The position numbers were made by a program, and so were the translations under genes. Source: Tubulanus polymorphus (lineage: Eukaryota > Nemertea > Palaeonemertea > Tubulaniformes > Tubulanidae). Taken from it: a stretch of DNA of 64,000 bases. Positions 55,433 to 64,000 of the stretch are shown here, piece after piece; positions within the stretch are counted from its first letter, which is position 1, and each line of letters opens with the position of its first letter. The stretch lies in contig NC_134028.1 in assembly GCF_964204645.1 (NCBI RefSeq), positions 12,381,001 through 12,445,000 on the forward strand. Direction: 5' to 3'. The notes under the pieces are model-generated. The model made no database searches and was not told the DNA's origin. It was given only the letters and a program-made list of their open reading frames with translations.

Positions 55433-55720
55433 TTAGTCTCTGGGTTTCGGCCATTCTTCCTCCGGTCGCGCGAGAAACGCGTCTCCTGTGGACCTGCGGC
55501 CACTGAGTTCTGATGGTTCTAACCCTCTGGTTAGGTCGTCACACACATTGAACTCAGACGGTATGTGACGCCACGAATTTACATCGGATTTCATGTGAAT
55601 TTCACCTACTCGAACTGCTACGTATGGTTTCAAACTACGTGACTCTGACGAAATCCACGATTTAGCGATCATCGAATCAGTGAATAAGATTGCTCGCTCG
55701 AAATCAGCCGAGGGTGACAA
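55433..55720 (-). pseudogene. BEL/Pao RNase H domain fragment
   Basis: FTDSMIAKSWISSESRSLKP with GEIHMKSDVNSWRHIPSEFN and CDDLTRGLEPSEL are typical of the RNase H segment of Pao polyproteins. Its 5' part is duplicated at 56,046-56,262. Confidence 0.8.
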
Positions 55721-55798
55721 GGTCCGTGATCTCCCCGTCGTACTTCCCCGCGAGTTCAGAGCCTTTTTTCCAACTGCTGCTCGAGACTATTTAAACAG
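55579..55798. repeat. Direct repeat within BEL/Pao, copy 1
   Basis: Nearly identical to 56,046-56,262 (starts TTACATCGGATTTCATGTG, ends GAGACTATTTAAACAG). The DNA between the copies (55,799-56,045) has no recognised content. Confidence 0.85.
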
Positions 55799-56045
55799 TG
55801 GGAAAGTTGGACATCGTAGCTGCATTACTTACAAACTGTCACACTTGCTGTTATGGTGGAATTGTCAATCAATTCTTCGGATTAGATGCTCCATCTTTAG
55901 TTGAATATTCAAGACCAGTAAACTGAGAACTATAATAATGAGCTGCTACTTTTAGAAAACTGTACTGTTTAATAAATTTCCACTTCTCTTTAAGGCAATA
56001 ATTCTTTTTGTTATGTCATTATTTGACTCTAGATCTTTACTCTTT

Positions 56046-56262
56046 TACATCGGATTTCATGTGAATTTCACCTACTCGAACTGCTACGTATGGTTTCAAA
56101 CTACGTGACTCAGACGAAATCCACGATTTAGCGATCATCGAATCAGTGAATAAGATTGCTCGCTCGAGATCAGCCGCGGGTGACAAGGTCCGTGATCTGC
56201 CCGTCGTACTTCCCTGCGAGTTCAGAGCCTTTTTTCCAACTGCTGCTCGAGACTATTTAAAC
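56046..56262. repeat. Direct repeat within BEL/Pao, copy 2
   Basis: Second copy of 55,579-55,798 with a handful of substitutions. It directly abuts the protease-containing open frame, where the reverse transcriptase should begin. Confidence 0.85.
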
Positions 56263-57457
56263 AGGCTTCAATTTGCTTATAATTTTTAGGTTCCTTCTGA
56301 TACGGTATCTGAATCATCCAGCGATTTTCTTCCGGCAACTTGATAGCGGAATTCCGAATTGTCTGTTCTTCCAACTTCTCTTTAGTCGAGAGATTCTTAT
56401 CGCAATAATTCCGAGTGCAACACGGGTTGACGGCGATACACATTTCTTCAGCTCTAATTAATTCTTCGAGATTTACAGGTTCGAGTTTTTCAACCCTAGC
56501 GAGATTCACATTACCCGAAAGAATCGGCTCGCCAGAATTACGTCCGAATACGACAGGACCGAAGATAGATCTTTTGAGCGCTATATTGCCTTTGACAATT
56601 ATTTCTCCGGCGTGGAACTTCACATTGTCGTTTCCAAACAGTAAATCTACTGAACCATGCGGTCGATTGACAGAAGTAGAAAATCCGAACAGTTCGCTGA
56701 TTTTGTCCATTTTCACTTCGGGAATTACACTGCAAATTTCAGGAATACCAATAGCCCAGATTTTGTGCAACGCATTCGGGCGCGTAGATCTGACTAACAA
56801 ACAATATTCCTTGGTCTGCAGACGCTCTTCTTCTCCGCCCACTTTGCCTAGATTCACTTCTGTCGACCGATGTGGTGAACTTAATTCCTCTGCGATTTCA
56901 TTACGGATAAGCGTAAAATCGGACCCACTATCTATAAGCGTACACGCTTGATACGAACTATCATTTTCCGGATGACAGATATTAACGCATACTAGAGGTA
57001 ACAGTCCTTCACCCGTTTCTAACGCTAATCCAGTCTGACCGGTTTTAGTTTTTGTGAAATCAGCCCCGTGTAGTAACAGGTGATTAAAATATTCACAATT
57101 TTCAAGACTACATTTTTTTTCCTGCCTACATGGCTGTCTAAACCGGTGATATCTAAGGCAAAACCAACAAAGCTTCTTTTCTCTGGTCGCAGCTAATCTC
57201 TGATCAGGCGTCATTGACCAAAACCTCGGACACTCTGCGACTAGATGCAGATCTTCCACGCTACAGATACAACACTTTTTCCTCGGTTTTAGTGGCTCGA
57301 TTTTAACAGATGAACGCTCTACGTTTGAATGCGAAGACGTGTTTGATGTTACGGATGGCGGTGACTGAACAATATTCGTCTTACCAGATTTATCAGATTT
57401 ATATTTCGCAGTTCTTACATTACCCACTCTGCGCTTTACCTCTATCTCTTTGCGCAT
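56222..57457 (-). CDS. BEL/Pao gag C-terminus and aspartic protease
   Basis: A 411-residue open frame. Zinc-knuckle-like region: KKCCICSVEDLHLVAECPRF and KKLCWFCLRYHRFRQPC, then CSLENCEYFNHLLLH. Retropepsin-like domain: ACTLIDSGSDFTLIRNEIAE, with the DSGS active site. Ends within the linker to reverse transcriptase (WMIQIPYQKEPKNYKQIE). The open state suggests that this part is younger or less decayed than the rest. Confidence 0.85.
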   Translation of the reverse strand: MRKEIEVKRRVGNVRTAKYKSDKSGKTNIVQSPPSVTSNTSSHSNVERSSVKIEPLKPRKKCCICSVEDLHLVAECPRFWSMTPDQRLAATREKKLCWFCLRYHRFRQPCRQEKKCSLENCEYFNHLLLHGADFTKTKTGQTGLALETGEGLLPLVCVNICHPENDSSYQACTLIDSGSDFTLIRNEIAEELSSPHRSTEVNLGKVGGEEERLQTKEYCLLVRSTRPNALHKIWAIGIPEICSVIPEVKMDKISELFGFSTSVNRPHGSVDLLFGNDNVKFHAGEIIVKGNIALKRSIFGPVVFGRNSGEPILSGNVNLARVEKLEPVNLEELIRAEEMCIAVNPCCTRNYCDKNLSTKEKLEEQTIRNSAIKLPEENRWMIQIPYQKEPKNYKQIEACLNSLEQQLEKRL

Positions 57458-57709
57458 CTATGTCAGCAGATTTTCGATATCATTATCTAGGTCGTTTTCT
57501 ACCTGATACCTAGCCCACAATTCATTATCATCACTGCTCAGCTTACTTTCTAAAACGGCGATAGTAGTGCTGTTATCTAAATCTGAGGAACGTTTTGATT
57601 CCTGTAGCACAGTTCTAGCTCGGTGAATTAAGTGATAACGCTCTTCAAATTGCTGTACTGAGGTGACGTTCGGAGCTTTGTTAAATTCCGATAAAATGTC
57701 ATCGCTCAC
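57458..57709 (-). pseudogene. BEL/Pao gag fragment
   Basis: MSDDILSEFNKAPNVTSVQQ with FEERYHLIHRARTVLQESKR, immediately upstream of the zinc-knuckle frame. Consistent with the helical gag (DUF1759-like) region. Upstream sequence to 57,810 (AWERLDSVYG-like text) continues gag in another frame before the palindrome. Confidence 0.65.
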
Positions 57710-57810
57710 CTTACGTGCATCACCATAAACGGAATCTAACCGCTCCCAAGCCTCTTCAATATCGGCAACCCCATCAATCCACTTTTTCGCAGAACTCGGC
57801 AGACACTGTC

Positions 57811-58217
57811 AGTAGGGGTTTAGTTGGTTCAGGCCAAAGGTCGAACGGTCGAGCTCATTAAAAAATAAATATTAAAAGTAATTTAAAACTATAATATATT
57901 TTCATAGCCGTGTGCATTTTATATTATAACTAAATATTTATTCTAAGATATTAATAATTTAAATTTTAAAAGCATATCGTATTAAATCAATTGGTCGCTC
58001 CGCTTCGCTGCCGCTCCACTCCGCGACCAATTGATTTATTTACAATACACAAATTCATATAATCAAATATATTCAAATAATAATAATCATTCTATTATTT
58101 AACTAAAATACACACGGCTATGAAAATATATTATAGTTTTAAATTACTTTTGATATTTATTTTTTAATGAACTCGACCATTTAACCTTTAACCTGAACCA
58201 ACTAAACCCCTATTACT
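57811..58217. repeat. Long terminal palindrome 1 of element E (407 bp)
   Basis: The left arm starts AGTAGGGGTTTAGTTGGTTC. The right arm ends GAACCAACTAAACCCCTATTACT. Both arms carry GGTCGA..CATT, AAGTAATTTAAAACTATAATATATTTTC and AATCAATTGGTCGC, meeting near 58,000-58,020 at a GC-rich tip (CTCCGCTTCGCTGCCGCTCC). The arms differ by a short inserted stretch in the left arm. Matches the half palindrome at 16,772-16,980. Confidence 0.85.
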
Positions 58218-58353
58218 CTTAAAATATTTATATATATGAATAACATATATATGAATAACATATATAAGTAATTAGAAAAGTAGGCTTTCAGATCAGAGTA
58301 CGAGCTCTTATAGAATAGATATGTAGATACATTTTAAACATTATTTCAATATT

Positions 58354-58540
58354 AGTAATAGGGGTAAAAGGCTTTCAGATCAAAGGTCGAAGGGTCGAGC
58401 TCGTAAAAAATGAAAATAACAATAATTTATAGTTGAATTAGTCGCGCACACTCCTAATTCAACTGTAAATTATTGTTATTTTCATTTTTACTCACTCGCC
58501 CCTTCAACCTTTAACCTGAAAGCCTATTACCCCTATTACT
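58354..58540. repeat. Terminal palindrome 2 of element E (187 bp)
   Basis: AGTAATAGGGGTAAAAGGCTTTCAG..AAAGGTCGAAGGGTCGAG pairs with ..CCTTCAACCTTTAACCTGAAAG, CCTATTACCCCTATTACT. The loop lies around GTCGCGCACACTCC. Followed by CTTAAAATATTCATATATA, the same flank that follows palindrome 1. Confidence 0.85.
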
Positions 58541-58789
58541 CTTAAAATATTCATATATATATGAATAACATTTAAATGAATAACATTTAAATTGACAGAT
58601 TATTCAATATAAAAGTGTAAGCTCTTATAGAATAGATATATAGATATATTTACAACATTATTTCAATATTCATATTTGTATGAGTTAGATTTTTAAACAT
58701 TAAAAGTGTTAGTAAAGTGTGATTGAAATAATTCATATTTAAATCATTGAACTTCTAAAATCAATTTAGTAAAAAAATTTGATATTAAA
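58541..58789. repeat. Subterminal sequence of element E
   Basis: Reverse-complement counterpart of 16,540-16,771: ATGAATAACATTTAAAT, TATAGAATAGATATATAGATATAT, TTAAACATTAAAAGTGTTAGTAAAGTGTGA. It ends in TTAGTAAAAAAATTTGATATTAAAATG before the HNH gene. Confidence 0.7.
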
Positions 58790-59459
58790 ATGGAATCAGA
58801 ACAACCACAAACTATCAATATTACAAATAACACTGGTGTCATAAACATATACTACAAGAAGTGTTCTAAATGTGAATTAGATAAATTAGCTATAACAGAA
58901 TTTAATAAGCGTAAGATTAGCAAAGATGGTTTTCAATATTGCTGTAAAACTTGTACTAAACTATATACCAAACAATATCGAAAAGATAATAGAGAAGCTT
59001 ATAATGATTATATGACAGAATATATGAGAGAAAGATATCAAACAGATCTTAATTTTAGATTAAAACAATGTTTAAGATCTAGATTAACACAATTATTCAA
59101 CAAAGAAACACATTCAGAAACACTATCTAATTTATTGGGTTGTTCAGATTAATTCTTAAAATCATGGATAATATATCAATTCGACGATAAAATGAAGATA
59201 GATAATTATGGTGAATACTTTCATATTGATCAAGTGTTGCCGATTTCTAAATTTGACATGAATGATGAATACAATAAAAAAACTTATTTGGAATTGGAAT
59301 AATCTAAGACCTTTAGAAAAGAAAGTAAATATAATTGAATCTAATAAACTAGATTTACAGTTATATTTAGATCAACTGGATAAAGCAAAGACATTTGTTG
59401 AATTATGGAATAGTATTTCACAGAATCAACCGCATTCTGAGGTTTTAATCAGTGGTTAG
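58790..59459 (+). pseudogene. HNH-type homing/virus endonuclease, broken (element E)
   Basis: Starts MESEQPQTINITNNTGVINI, a zinc-binding module (KKCSKCELDKLAITEFNKRK, FQYCCKTCTKLYTKQYRKDN) and a basic helical stretch (NFRLKQCLRSRLTQLF). A TAA at 59,150 interrupts. The HNH region follows: EYFHIDQVLPISKFDMNDEY, then after a frameshift WNWNNLRPLEKK and helical LDLQLYLDQLDKAKTFVEL. The layout matches HNH nucleases of giant viruses and phages. The expected catalytic Asp-His pair reads Asp-Gln. Confidence 0.65.
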
Positions 59460-60436
59460 AAAGCCGGCAATTCTATTTGAGCTTTGTATGTATATAATAC
59501 ATAGCTTTTGCTTACTACTAAAACATATGTTGCCAAATATATCTTGTTTTAAATTCTAAAGAATTAATTAACTTCATCACAAAGAACATCTGTGCAGAAA
59601 TAATTAGTTTGGTCGAACGTGCGCCACGTCGGCAGTTAGAGATCAACTTTCACATACATAGTACGTATTGGATATTCTCTCTCAAAACACAGTTTACAGT
59701 TCTAAATCTAAGTGTAAGTACCGTTTTTTGTAGTTATTATGAAGTAGGGAAACCTTTAAACATATTTAAGTACAGTAATTCATTTTCACGACATCTTTTA
59801 GATTAAAATGGAATACAAAGATGAACCAGAAATTCTAAGCCAACCATCGGAAAAGGAACTAATGCTGCTGGATAGTGAAACTCAGGAATCAATAGAAATG
59901 GAGGATGAAACTCTCGTAACACACTGAAGGTCTTTGTAATATAGATATCAAAAAATGTAATCTCGATTGTATATATCTGTTTTAATATTGTATTGTTTAC
60001 TGTTAACTAAGTATTGCGCAATAACCGGTCCGATTGAACCGCTTTTCTATTGTTCTCCATTGTTCTATTATTGATCGTTGTTGACGGAAACAGCTGCTCA
60101 ATATTGATTGGTTACAGTTCTATGTTTGAATGTTGTAGTTTACAGAATTAAAATATAACTGTGTATTGCGCAATAACCGGTCCGATTGGACCGCTTTTCT
60201 ATTGTTCTCCATTGTTCTATTATCGATCGCTAAAATTTACATAATAAATATATGTGTTTATGAAATAATATTTCCACCAGTCGTTTCGTTGAATTGATTT
60301 TCAGTTGAGGATTTATTGTCGAGGATCCGAAATGACTTATCAAAAGCAGCGAGGAATGAAAAAGGATGACGTTAGTCGAAGAAATGGAAGAGGATTCTAA
60401 AATATTAATCAATTTTATTAAAAATTTGATTTATAA
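59460..60436. other. Insertion between HNH copies, no sure gene
   Basis: Less AT-rich DNA. One short frame (59,808-59,927, plus) encodes 39 acidic residues, MEYKDEPEILSQPSEKELML and on, which could be an N-terminal exon of a host or transposon gene. Two direct repeats of about 66 bases (GTATTGCGCAATAACCGGTC..) lie at 60,011-60,076 and 60,163-60,229. A fragment with ATCCGAAATGACTTATC occurs at 60,325. Confidence 0.5.
60011..60229. repeat. Pair of direct repeats
   Basis: The 66-base unit GTATTGCGCAATAACCGGTC ... CATTGTTCTATTAT(T/C)GATCG occurs twice, 152 bases apart, with two visible differences. Possibly LTR-like or minisatellite remnants of a non-autonomous element. Confidence 0.75.
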
Positions 60437-60652
60437 ATGGAAAGGAATGATGAATACAATAAAAAACTTATTTGGAATTGGAAGAATTTAAGACCTTTAG
60501 AAAAGAAGGAAAACATAATTAAATCTAATAAACTAGATTTACAGTTATATTTAGAACAGTTAACAAAGGCAAAGAAATTTATTGATCAATGGAACAATGA
60601 TCCAAATAATGAACAATACGTTGAGGAATTTGATATCAAGGATCCGAAATGA
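60437..60652 (+). pseudogene. Second HNH C-terminal fragment (element E)
   Basis: A 71-residue frame MERNDEYNKKLIWNWKNLRP to EEFDIKDPK, duplicating the NLRPL half of the HNH gene. The start region (TTGATTTATAAATGG) looks like a rebuilt TAAATG start. A partial duplication with the catalytic half missing. Confidence 0.55.
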
Positions 60653-60739
60653 CTTATCTGGACAGTTATAATTACTGCTCCTAATAGATAAAGAAAAGTA
60701 GTGAGATATCAAATAGAATTCAAAAAAAAGTATTTAAAA

Positions 60740-60935
60740 AACAATAACTTCAACTAGCTAGTGAATTCTATTATATTTTTAATATTTTCTTTTCAAAAAG
60801 AAAATACTTTATATTTTGAATAGATTCAAATAGAAATTCTTTAAATTCAAAAAGCTAGTATCAGTAGTCAATACTAGAATTCTTTAACTTTAACTATCTA
60901 GTATCATTTGAAGAATACTTATAATATTTTTCTTA
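60740..60935. repeat. CTAGTT-type repeats before the YYLYC gene (element E)
   Basis: AACTTCAACTAGCTAGTGAATTCTA and later AAAAGCTAGTATCAGTAGTC, ACTAGAATTCTTTAACTTTA, CTATCTAGTATC. Related in wording to 38,652-38,935 but diverged. Confidence 0.5.
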
Positions 60936-60954
60936 TTAAATTTCTCTAATATAA

Positions 60955-61557
60955 ATGACAAAGAAATCGAGTAAGAATAGTATTGATATTGAAAAAACAT
61001 TAGATGATTTGGGCATTAGTGATAATAAGGATCCAGTGGTTTCTAATTCTATTCAAGTTAATAACAATATTGATTATGAATACTATTTATATTGTTAACA
61101 CCATCTTGAGTTACTAATTGCTGGCGGGAAATCTAAACAATTTTTAACTAAGACCATTACTTTTCAAGAACTAGACTCTATGAAACCAGATAAAGTAATA
61201 AAATATTTTAAGATTTATGAAGAAGCTAGATTGGCTCGAATAAATGATTCTATTTCAGATAGTATTATAAAATGTTATTCAAAATTATGTAACCGGTTAA
61301 TGAAGATTAATGATGAAAATAAATTATATAGTGATTTGAAAAATGACTCCTTAGTTATGACTGAATTACAAAAATGGGTTGGATATGCTTCATTTCAATT
61401 AGGATCGGTTATGACATTAATTTCTACCGGCGTCATAACATTTTCGAACATCAAACCTATGGAATATAAATCAGGTAAGAACGAAACAGATGTACTACAA
61501 CCAAACAGTGAAACAGAAAATGAATCAGAACAAAAATTAACTAAAATAAACGAGTGA
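60955..61557 (+). pseudogene. YYLYC-family conserved element protein (element E)
   Basis: Homologue of 38,028-38,633 with one TAA at 61,096-61,098 in place of a codon right after YEYYLYC; otherwise a single frame. Conserved parts: KIYEEARLARINDSISDSII, DENKLYSDLKNDSLVMTELQ, WVGYASFQLGSVMTLISTGV. Polar C-terminus. Confidence 0.6.
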
Positions 61558-61918
61558 TGGCGTTAAGAAAAAGCCTAGATCCGAGAAACAAATTAAATGG
61601 GCAAGAGAATTAGGTAAAAGATCTTCAGAATTAAAAAAAGCTAAGAAAAAGAAATTAACTGATATAAATGAATCCCAGACTTTATCTGATGTTGATTCAA
61701 ATAATAATCCATCTAATTCTTCTAATGCTGGAAGTAATTATAAATTATATATTACAACTGGATTAGTAACAGTTATTATATTATCCGGTGTAATATATAA
61801 ATCAAAATTCAAATCTGATGATAAAGATGATTCCAATGACAATAAACCTATCATACCAGAAAATAAGTCAAATCATAAAGTCATTGAAACTAAATCTAAA
61901 TTATTATCAATGGATTAA
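61540..61918 (+). pseudogene. Basic membrane-anchored protein (element E)
   Basis: From DGVKKKPRSEKQIKWARELG, a Lys-rich helix, Ser/Asn linker, membrane segment LYITTGLVTVIILSGVIY and acidic/polar tail ending KLLSMD. No ATG is found in frame upstream, so the N-terminus is broken. Homologue of 37,727-38,095, which instead has a stop before its membrane segment. Confidence 0.5.
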
Positions 61919-61924
61919 AATAGA

Positions 61925-63016
61925 ATGAAAAAAGAACAATATTTAAGAGATTTATATTATAACCCAGAAAGTGAAGTATCATATTCTAACGTTTCAGAAT
62001 TATGGAATAAAATTAAATCTGATAATGAAAATGGTAATATAAAATATAGTGAACTAAGATTATGGTTACAAAATCAACCAACATATCAAATCCACAAGAA
62101 AATGGATAAAACTAATTTAACAAGAAAAGTTATGGTTTCATATATCGATCAACAATGGCAAGCAGATTCAATTGACATGAAGAACTTAGAAGAATACAAC
62201 AAAGGATATTTCTGGATATTAAATGTTATAGACATATTCAGTAGATACGCATGGTCAATTCCAATCAAAAATAAAACTGGAATAGAAGTGACAAATGCTT
62301 TTAAATCAATATTTAAAGAAGCTATTCCAGATAAGATACAATTTGATGAAGGTAAGGAATTTTATAACAAACATTTCAAAAAACTATTATCCGATAACGA
62401 TGTAGAATATTTTTCAACACATTCAGATAAAAAAGCATCTATTATAGAAAGATTTAATAAAACATTGAAAACTAGAATGTGGAAATATTTTACTGCTAAT
62501 GAAACGTATAAATATATCGATGTGTTAGATGATTTAGTGAAAGGTTATAATAATTCTAAACATAGTTCTATAAATATGAAACCTATACAAGCTAGAAAAG
62601 AAGATAATTCAGAAATAGTTTGGAATAATTTATATGGTGTGTTTGTTACACATGATTTCGGAGAACCTAAATTTAAAATGGGAAAACACGTTGGAATATC
62701 TAAATATAGAAAAACATTTTATAAAGGTTATACCCCAAATTTTACAGAAGAAATATTTAAAATTAAAAAGATAATATTAACTAAACCTTTTGTTTATAAA
62801 CTAGAAGATCTAAAAGATGAAGAAATATAAGGTTATTTCTATGAACAAGAATTATCACTTGTACCAAATCCAGATGAAATAGAATACAAAATAGAAAAAG
62901 TATTGAAAACAAAAACTCTTAAAGGAAAAAAGTATTCTTTGGTGAAATATAAAGGGTATGATAATAAATTTAATGAATGGATTTTATCTAGTAAAATTAA
63001 AAGAATAAATGAATAA
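61925..63016 (+). pseudogene. Retroviral-type (rve) integrase with chromodomain (element E)
   Basis: Best integrase copy: 301 residues from MKKEQYLRDLYYNPESEVSY, then one TAA (62,828-62,830) and 61 more codons in the same frame. Catalytic triad visible: Asp in QWQADSIDMKN, Asp in IQFDEGKEF, Glu in SIIERFNKTLKTRMW. The chromodomain KIEKVLKTKTLKGKKYSLVK, YKGYDNKFNEWIL lies after the stop. The 3' end overlaps the ATPase start by eight bases. Confidence 0.88.
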
Positions 63017-63619
63017 AGATTTATTCATATTTGAACCGCATAATATGTTAGTTACTGGTGTAACCAATTGTGGTAAAACACATTTCATATTAGATTTGTT
63101 AGAAACTATTTATAAGAATCATTTTGATAACATTATATTATTTTGTCGTACTTATGAAATGAATAAAACATATAATAGAGGTATAGTTAAGATGAAAAAG
63201 TTTATTATATTAGATCCTAAAACAGTAAAAGAAAATTTAGATAATTGTATAAAAATAGCAATTGATACTTATAAAGGATCAAATACATTATTCATTGTAG
63301 ATGATTGCGCAAATTTACATGATTCAAAAGTTAGAGAAAGTGTGTTATGTTATCTAGCTTTCTCTGGAAGACATTTCGGGATATCAACATGGGTTTTAAA
63401 TCAAAAATATAATTCAATTGTTAAAGACTTTAGGGAGAATATAAGTTTCTAGTTTTATTTTATAACAAAGATAAAAAATCTATGCAACAATCATTGGAAG
63501 AAAATCAAATTATACCTACTGAGTTACAAGATGAAAATATGAATAAATTAAAGAATAATAAAGGTTCAAAATTATTACTGAGACTACAATTTCCCTGTGA
63601 ATATAAATTTATAAAATAA
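63009..63619 (+). pseudogene. A32-like genome-packaging ATPase (element E)
   Basis: Walker A GVTNCGKTHF, Walker B LFIVDDCANL and SGRHFGISTWVLNQKY are intact. One single-base loss near 63,443 shifts the frame; the remaining 55 codons (FLVLFYNKDKKSM ... CEYKFIK) follow in another frame. About 80 percent identical to D over the shared part. Confidence 0.85.
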
Positions 63620-63639
63620 AATTTATAATTTGGAATATT

Positions 63640-64000
63640 ATAGAAACTAATTTATATATCTATGTACTAGACGTACGAGTAAGAAAGTAAGATTCTTGCC
63701 AAGAAAGTAAGAAAGTAAGAATCTTGGTAAGAATTCTTACGTACGTCTAGTATATAGATATATAAATTAGTTTTATAATAATTATTCTAAATTTAAATTA
63801 TAAAAATGAATAAATTATATGTTTTCTCTTAATAATAATAAAAATAGATTATATTATAACTATTTCTATACTAAGATTAATAATTTTATGTTTTTAATTT
63901 TTATGAAAACTATTATATATATATATCTATGTACTAGTCGTACGAGTAAGAAAGTAAGATTTCTTGGATTCTTACTCGTACGTCTAGTATATAGTTATAT
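63640..64000. repeat. Palindromic repeat array after the ATPase (element E)
   Basis: At least two units, about 270 bases apart, of the family seen at 27,600-28,510: TATATCTATGTACTAGACGTACGAGTAAGAAAG folding onto TTCTTACGTACGTCTAGTATATAGATATA. The intervening spacer contains ATGAATAAATTATATGTTTTC and ATAGATTATATTATAACTATTTC. Continues beyond the window. Confidence 0.85.

Larger units (their letters stand above)
54816..57810 (-). mobile_element. BEL/Pao LTR retrotransposon remnant
   Basis: Minus-strand gag-pol pieces in order: gag fragment, zinc knuckles plus aspartic protease, RNase H, and integrase zinc-binding domain. The reverse transcriptase core is missing. A 215-base segment of the RNase H region is present twice (55,579-55,798 and 56,046-56,262), with unrelated DNA between. 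No LTRs recognised. Typical of metazoan genomes. Confidence 0.85.
57811..64000. mobile_element. Element E: Polinton-like element, left part
   Basis: Plus-strand: two palindromes, an HNH nuclease remnant, the YYLYC-family gene, a membrane-anchored basic protein, integrase, ATPase and the palindrome array. It runs off the window. Gene order differs from D, where the YYLYC-family gene follows the ATPase. Confidence 0.75.

Noticed and set aside
55680-56951. Plus-strand frames across the BEL/Pao region
   Set aside because: Antisense to the clearly coding minus-strand protease and RNase H regions.
1-64000. Bacterial or free giant-virus genome as the source
   Set aside because: BEL/Pao, LINE, Helentron-like and inverted-repeat transposons between the viral blocks, plus sequence decay, indicate integration in an animal genome.

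Overview
The window looks like an invertebrate animal genome carrying a dense cluster of Polinton/Maverick-type (adintovirus-like) endogenous virus elements. The main evidence is repeated AT-rich blocks of virus-type genes: protein-primed DNA polymerase B, double-jelly-roll major capsid protein, A32-like packaging ATPase, and an rve integrase with a chromodomain. These are set among metazoan-type transposons: a BEL/Pao retrotransposon, a LINE reverse transcriptase fragment, an inverted-repeat DNA element and Helentron-like insertions. The species cannot be named from this sequence.

Layout. Element A (about 1-16,980) enters the window inside its capsid gene, runs leftward through structural and small membrane genes, and contains a 2,146-bp composite tandem duplication (6,048-10,339). 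It continues into a 5'-truncated polymerase that stops at a CATA microsatellite, followed by end-genes of another element type. Element B (18,910-25,751) is left-truncated and keeps a capsid-gene fragment, a zinc-finger gene, the polymerase and one terminal repeat. Element C (25,752-36,416) has a left end with rightward genes, a palindromic repeat array, then leftward zinc-finger, capsid and structural genes. A truncated LINE follows (36,417-37,162). Element D (37,163-53,468) is essentially complete, bounded by terminal inverted repeats. Then come a non-autonomous inverted-repeat transposon (53,832-54,557) and a decayed BEL/Pao element (54,816-57,810). Element E (57,811 to the window end) runs rightward: palindromes, HNH nuclease remnants, two small genes, integrase, ATPase and palindromic repeats.

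All copies are damaged, usually by isolated frameshifts or stop codons, so these are decaying endogenous copies or a noisy assembly of younger ones. D shows the full set: replication (PolB), integration (rve integrase), packaging (ATPase), virion (major capsid, a penton-like minor capsid candidate, several membrane-anchored small proteins) and a multi-zinc-finger protein that may be regulatory. No adenovirus-type maturation protease was recognised.

The most unusual points are: (1) all three polymerase copies carry a LAGLIDADG-type intein at the same position inside polymerase motif C; (2) most element genes start at a T-run followed by TTATATAAATG, resembling the TAAATG late promoter of large cytoplasmic DNA viruses; (3) arrays of palindromes lie where gene blocks end or converge; and (4) several elements end in long palindromes whose arms share an AGTAAT(T/A)GGG start, implying hairpin-forming termini.
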